The notes beneath the pieces are model-generated. The model saw only the letters and a program-made list of their open reading frames with translations. It ran no database searches and was not told the DNA's origin. A program made the position numbers and the translations under genes. From Chloroflexota bacterium (GTDB lineage Bacteria > Chloroflexota > Limnocylindria > P2-11E), in contig VBGS01000168.1 of assembly GCA_005889445.1 (NCBI GenBank), positions 1-31,829 on the forward strand: a stretch of 31,829 nt of DNA. The letters are read 5' to 3'. Positions within the stretch are counted from its first letter, which is position 1. Each line of letters opens with the position of its first letter. Of this stretch, positions 31,199 through 31,829 are shown one piece after another.

Positions 31199-31829
31199 CT
31201 AAGCGAGCGCTGGGCGCCCTCCCGCGGCCTTCGCCAGCGTCGCCGCGAGGTCGGTGCGCTCCCACGGCAGATCGCCCCGTCCGAAGTGACCGTAGGTGGC
31301 GGTCTGCTGGTAGATCGGGCGACGTAGTGAGAAACGTTCGATGATCGCGCCCGGCCGGAAGTCGAAATGCTCGTCGATGAGCGCGCGGATCGTATCGTCG
31401 CTCACCTTGCCGGTCCCGAAGGTCTCGACGTTGAGCGAGATGGGATGCGCGCGACCGATCACATACGCGATCTGCAGCTCGCAGCGATCGGCGAGCCCGG
31501 CCTTCACGATGTTCTTCGCGACGTAGCGCGCGGCGTACGCGCCGGAACGGTCGACCTTGGTCGGATCCTTCCCGCTGAACGCGCCGCCGCCGTGACGGGC
31601 GTATCCGCCGTAGGTGTCGACGATGATCTTGCGGCCGGTCAGTCCCGCATCGCCCATCGGACCGCCGATCGTGAAGGCTCCCGTTCCGTTGACGATGTAC
31701 TCGGTCTTCGCGTCGAGCCACGCCTCTCCGATCGCCGGGCGGATGACGTGCTCCCGGACCTCGTTCTGCAGACGCTGGTAATCGATACCCGGATCGTGCT
31801 GCGCCGCGACCACGACCGTGTGGACCCGC
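31199..31829 (-). CDS. metK: S-adenosylmethionine synthetase (5' end outside window)
   Basis: Makes SAM from methionine and ATP. The visible 210 C-terminal residues carry NGTGAFTIGGPMGDAGLTGR (PPi-binding region), the IIVDTYGGYARHGGGAFSGKD motif in two pieces with the catalytic Lys and Asp, DRSGAYAARYVAKNIV, CELQIAYVIGRAHPIS, and the closing HFGRGDLPWE. The ending LAATLAKAAGG is typical. The gene continues right of the window. Third-party context: it precedes the structured leader of the membrane protein on the same strand. Confidence 0.97.
   Translation of the reverse strand, partial: RVHTVVVAAQHDPGIDYQRLQNEVREHVIRPAIGEAWLDAKTEYIVNGTGAFTIGGPMGDAGLTGRKIIVDTYGGYARHGGGAFSGKDPTKVDRSGAYAARYVAKNIVKAGLADRCELQIAYVIGRAHPISLNVETFGTGKVSDDTIRALIDEHFDFRPGAIIERFSLRRPIYQQTATYGHFGRGDLPWERTDLAATLAKAAGGRPALA

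Noticed and set aside
1..31829. tRNA, rRNA, CRISPR, insertion sequences, phage or defence genes
   Set aside because: No tRNA T-loop/acceptor pattern, rRNA core, regularly spaced repeats, transposase motifs or terminal inverted repeats were seen in any intergenic interval.

Overview
The window is GC-rich chromosomal DNA from a free-living bacterium with a very compact genome. It holds about 37 genes, no gap over 300 bp between genes, many GTG starts, two TTG/AUA start candidates, and few clear Shine-Dalgarno (SD) sites outside isolated genes. I saw no tRNA, rRNA, transposase, phage gene, plasmid origin or CRISPR array. The gene families and layout would fit an uncultured Chloroflexota-like or related deep-branching lineage. 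That placement is inference from style only.

Left third (1-10322), mostly minus strand: two lipid-precursor clusters separated by two plus-strand genes. fabD-VOC-accC (2390 down to the window edge) is one overlapping unit. A nine-gene chain, thrC-thrB-lipoprotein-birA-degV-accD-accA-accB-like-small protein (10322 to 3765), joins threonine synthesis, biotin ligation, a fatty-acid-binding protein and acetyl-CoA carboxylase. The accB-like product has Gly where the biotin-accepting Lys should be.

Middle (10337-20429): an AI-2E-type permease; a corrinoid uptake operon btuF-btuC-btuD behind a cobalamin riboswitch whose 3' hairpin covers the btuF ribosome binding site; a small SWIM zinc protein; an MFS exporter; a bactofilin; a Nudix hydrolase; a phosphomannomutase/phosphoglucomutase fused to a phosphoglucose/phosphomannose isomerase; and a nucleotide-sugar epimerase overlapping it. 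The last two suggest activated-sugar supply for surface glycans.

Right third (20440-31829): an EamA permease, a broken comB-like gene, a metallo-beta-lactamase-fold hydrolase, a GNAT acetyltransferase, a methyltransferase, a small exported peptide gene with an attenuator-like terminator in its leader, a glutamic peptidase (G1/eqolisin-like), proC, small membrane and unknown proteins, a dipeptide/oligopeptide ABC importer whose binding-protein gene is broken, a membrane protein with a structured leader, and the 3' part of metK.

Gene packing is extreme. Co-directional neighbours share ATGA/GTGA/TTGA overlaps. Three convergent pairs share their stop codons inside CTAG or TTAG. Three divergent pairs have only 21-26 bp between start codons. 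Four genes have a -10-like box exactly 6 nt before the start codon, as expected for leaderless mRNAs. Three genes (comB-like, dppA-like, methyltransferase) carry frame-breaking losses, which may be real decay or assembly/consensus errors.
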